Shown here piece by piece: positions 62,568 through 64,000 of a DNA stretch of 64,000 nucleotides. The number at the start of each line of letters is the position of its first letter. The first letter of the stretch is position 1. Both the position numbers and the translations under genes were made by a program. Under the pieces are notes generated by a model. That model saw only the letters and a program-made list of their open reading frames with translations, was not told the DNA's origin and made no database searches. The stretch is from Tolypothrix campylonemoides VB511288. GTDB lineage: Bacteria > Cyanobacteriota > Cyanobacteriia > Cyanobacteriales > Nostocaceae. The stretch covers positions 1,009,468 to 1,073,467 of the forward strand of contig JXCB02000023.1 of assembly GCA_000828075.3 (NCBI GenBank), in the 5' to 3' direction.

Positions 62568-62633
62568 GGTTCGGAGTTAGCAGCAAAGCAACGGCAACGG
62601 GCAGAACGATTGGCAGCCCAATTGCGAATGTAA
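62568..62633 (+). pseudogene. C-terminal remnant of a Uma2-type protein
   Basis: The plus-strand frame GSELAAKQRQRAERLAAQLR followed by M and stop matches the charged helical tail of many Uma2 proteins (...RAERLAxxLRxLG). Nothing of the nuclease core is present. It lies on the opposite strand inside the odd C-terminus of the truncated hydrolase, so it marks a recombination junction. Confidence 0.5.
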
Positions 62634-63125
62634 TATTTGTATCTCATCGTTAAAGACAAGCGCTCCATCCCCCAAAGGAAAGAGAGCGCCTAGAAACATC
62701 ACATCTTTATGACTCAACCCACCTGCACAGTTAATCAAAACACCACCTGCGGCTACTTCCGGATGTTCCGCCACCACCATTAAGCTCAGAAGTCCGCCGA
62801 TGGAGTTACCTATAAATATCGCAGGTTCTTGAATATGTGCTTTGCAAAAATCCTTGAGCAGTTCCACCCACACTTCCACAGTGTAATTTAACGGTGGCTT
62901 ATCGGAACCACCAAACCCCAAAAGGTCAATAGCAAAGACTTGATAGCCAGCGGCTGCTAAAACGGGGATATTTTTCCGCCAATGTCCAATGGAAGCACCA
63001 AAGCCATGAACCAGTACTAGGGGGCGTCCAGTACCCATGACAGTGTACTGAATTTTGTAACCCTGCCAAGTCCAAAAGAGTTTTTCAAAGCTGGTTGTTG
63101 CTTGCTGCTGCGTAGTTACAGTCAT
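62577..63125 (-). pseudogene. Truncated alpha/beta hydrolase
   Basis: The first about 130 residues are a normal cyanobacterial alpha/beta hydrolase N-terminal half (FEKLFWTWQGYKIQYTVMGT, VLVHGFGASIGHWRKNIPVL, FIGNSIGGLLSLMVVAEHPE with nucleophile Ser in GNSIGG). Full proteins of this type are near 300 residues. After GGLSHKD the sequence changes to non-matching residues and a Cys-rich end (LGCQSFCPLPLLCC) that is antisense to the Uma2 remnant. The catalytic Asp and His regions are missing, so it is probably inactive. Confidence 0.7.
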
Positions 63126-63270
63126 TATTAAGATTCTTAAAGTATGTCCTCATATAGTCATTTTCTCTAATTTTCAGAGAATTAGGCACAAAATGCTATT
63201 GTTGAACCAGTTGCAGTTGGGTTAAGGTCTTTGCCCTAAGACGCTTTCTCCCAAGGAAGGGAAAATTTAT

Positions 63271-63912
63271 ATGCCAACCACCGACATTAGACTTCGGTTA
63301 GAACCAGGTCAAAAAGTTAGCTTACAACCTGTTTCTTGGGAAAGATTTGAAGAAATTCTGCTTGAGTTAGGACAAAAGCGGTCATCTCGAATTGCTTATG
63401 CCAATGGAATTTTAGAAATCATGGCTCCATTACCAGAGCATGAACGGTCAAAAGTTTTACTTGCAGATTTCGTAAAAACCCTGTTAAAAGTCCAGAAACG
63501 AGCATGGGAACCCCTTGGTTCGACGACCTTTAAGCGTCTGGGTATGACGGTAGGTATTGAACCAGATGATTGCTTTTACATCCAAAACTACAAAGCCGTG
63601 ATAGGCAAGAATCGACTGGATTTAACAATAGATCCACCACCGGACTTAGCACTGGAAATTGATCTTACCTCCAGAACCAAACTTAATGCTTATGAAGCTT
63701 TGGGAGTCCCAGAGCTATGGATCTACGAAGATGGCAAGCTTAAAATTAATGTACTGCGAGAAGGCAAGTATGTTGAATCTCAGACAAGTCTGACATTTCC
63801 TAATGTAGAAGTTATTAAGATTATTCCACGGTTTATGCAACGTGCCAAAGAGGTTGGTGTCAGTCAGACTCTAGAAGAACTTGAGGTATTTGCTAGAGGT
63901 GGTGATAGTTAA
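63271..63912 (+). CDS. Uma2 family (DUF820) putative endonuclease
   Basis: 213 residues: an N-terminal block (KVSLQPVSWERFEEILLELG), YANGILEIMAPLPEHERSK, IEPDDCFYIQNYKAVIGKNR and LTIDPPPDLALEIDLTSRTK with the acidic core residues, then GVPELWIYEDGKLKINVL. The C-terminal extension (TLEELEVFARGGDS) is typical of one subfamily. It is complete and lies beside another, broken Uma2 tail. Function is not established. Confidence 0.9.
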   Translation: MPTTDIRLRLEPGQKVSLQPVSWERFEEILLELGQKRSSRIAYANGILEIMAPLPEHERSKVLLADFVKTLLKVQKRAWEPLGSTTFKRLGMTVGIEPDDCFYIQNYKAVIGKNRLDLTIDPPPDLALEIDLTSRTKLNAYEALGVPELWIYEDGKLKINVLREGKYVESQTSLTFPNVEVIKIIPRFMQRAKEVGVSQTLEELEVFARGGDS

Positions 63913-63929
63913 AAACAGGATGTATTTTA

Positions 63930-64000
63930 ATGCGTCACAACTTAATTATTCCAGCTTCATCGCTCCATTTCGACTTGCATTATCTTGCACGTAAATATCT
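63930..64000 (+). CDS. Possible start of a gene cut by the window edge
   Basis: ATG at 63930 opens a frame (MRHNLIIPASSLHFDLHYLA) that runs to the edge. It is 18 bp after the Uma2 stop and has no clear ribosome binding site, and the sequence is not recognised. This is only a possibility. Confidence 0.2.
   Translation, partial: MRHNLIIPASSLHFDLHYLARKY

Overview
The window looks like chromosomal DNA of a filamentous, probably heterocyst-forming cyanobacterium (order Nostocales or close). The evidence is a fused pantoate ligase/cytidylate kinase gene, a Psb32-type photosystem II repair protein, a PchB-like gene inside an NAD cluster, many GCGATCGC (HIP1) octamers, and heptanucleotide short tandem repeats (GGGATTA/GGGATTG and TAATGAC types), which are typical of such genomes. 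No rRNA, tRNA, CRISPR array, prophage or complete insertion sequence was seen. Species cannot be named from the sequence.

Layout: 1-5.4 kb holds a partial antitoxin-like gene, Uma2, a PRC-barrel protein with a duplicated tail, glycogen synthase, a small conserved protein and a receiver-only response regulator. 5.45-10.1 kb is a two-gene operon of P-loop ATPases (one ATPase/winged-helix/TPR, one ATPase/winged-helix). It lies against the 3' end of a glutaminase gene, is bounded by an exact 20-bp direct repeat, and is preceded by an operator-like repeat cluster; this is the best candidate here for an undescribed mobile system. 11-16.5 kb has an RlpA-like protein, a fold-back repeat, panC-cmk and a DUF5895-like protein. 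16.5-19.3 kb has a plant-type (long) ketol-acid reductoisomerase preceded by a 54-residue ORF, with a divergent LysR gene. 19.4-23.3 kb holds two unknown helical proteins around an IS630-like remnant, then Uma2.

23.4-31.5 kb is mostly housekeeping (PHP protein, purM, an S9 peptidase, tandem tspO, VanX-like dipeptidase, yidD, polyprenol/phytol kinase-like gene), broken by a 12 x 21-bp minisatellite. 31.5-33.5 kb has a secreted His/Arg/Tyr-rich protein, a membrane protein and a 50-residue small gene. 33.6-39.1 kb is an NAD cluster: pncB, nadD, an NrtR-type Nudix regulator, a PchB/chorismate-mutase-like gene and nadE, with a perfect 23-bp palindrome before pncB that is a candidate NrtR operator. 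39.1-47.4 kb has dapB, psb32, small membrane or stress-type proteins, hydrolases and a GHL10-type glycosidase.

47.5-54 kb is a second regulatory NTPase locus: a 1251-residue AAA_35-like/transmembrane/WD40 protein, a TPR protein and a divergent HTH/AAA_35-like protein. 54-64 kb has a cupin/AraC divergent pair, DUF2358 with a second polyprenol/phytol kinase-like gene, two VapBC-type modules, uvrA, a truncated hydrolase abutting a Uma2 remnant, and an intact Uma2 gene. Intergenic regions are rich in short repeats, some of which contain gene start codons.
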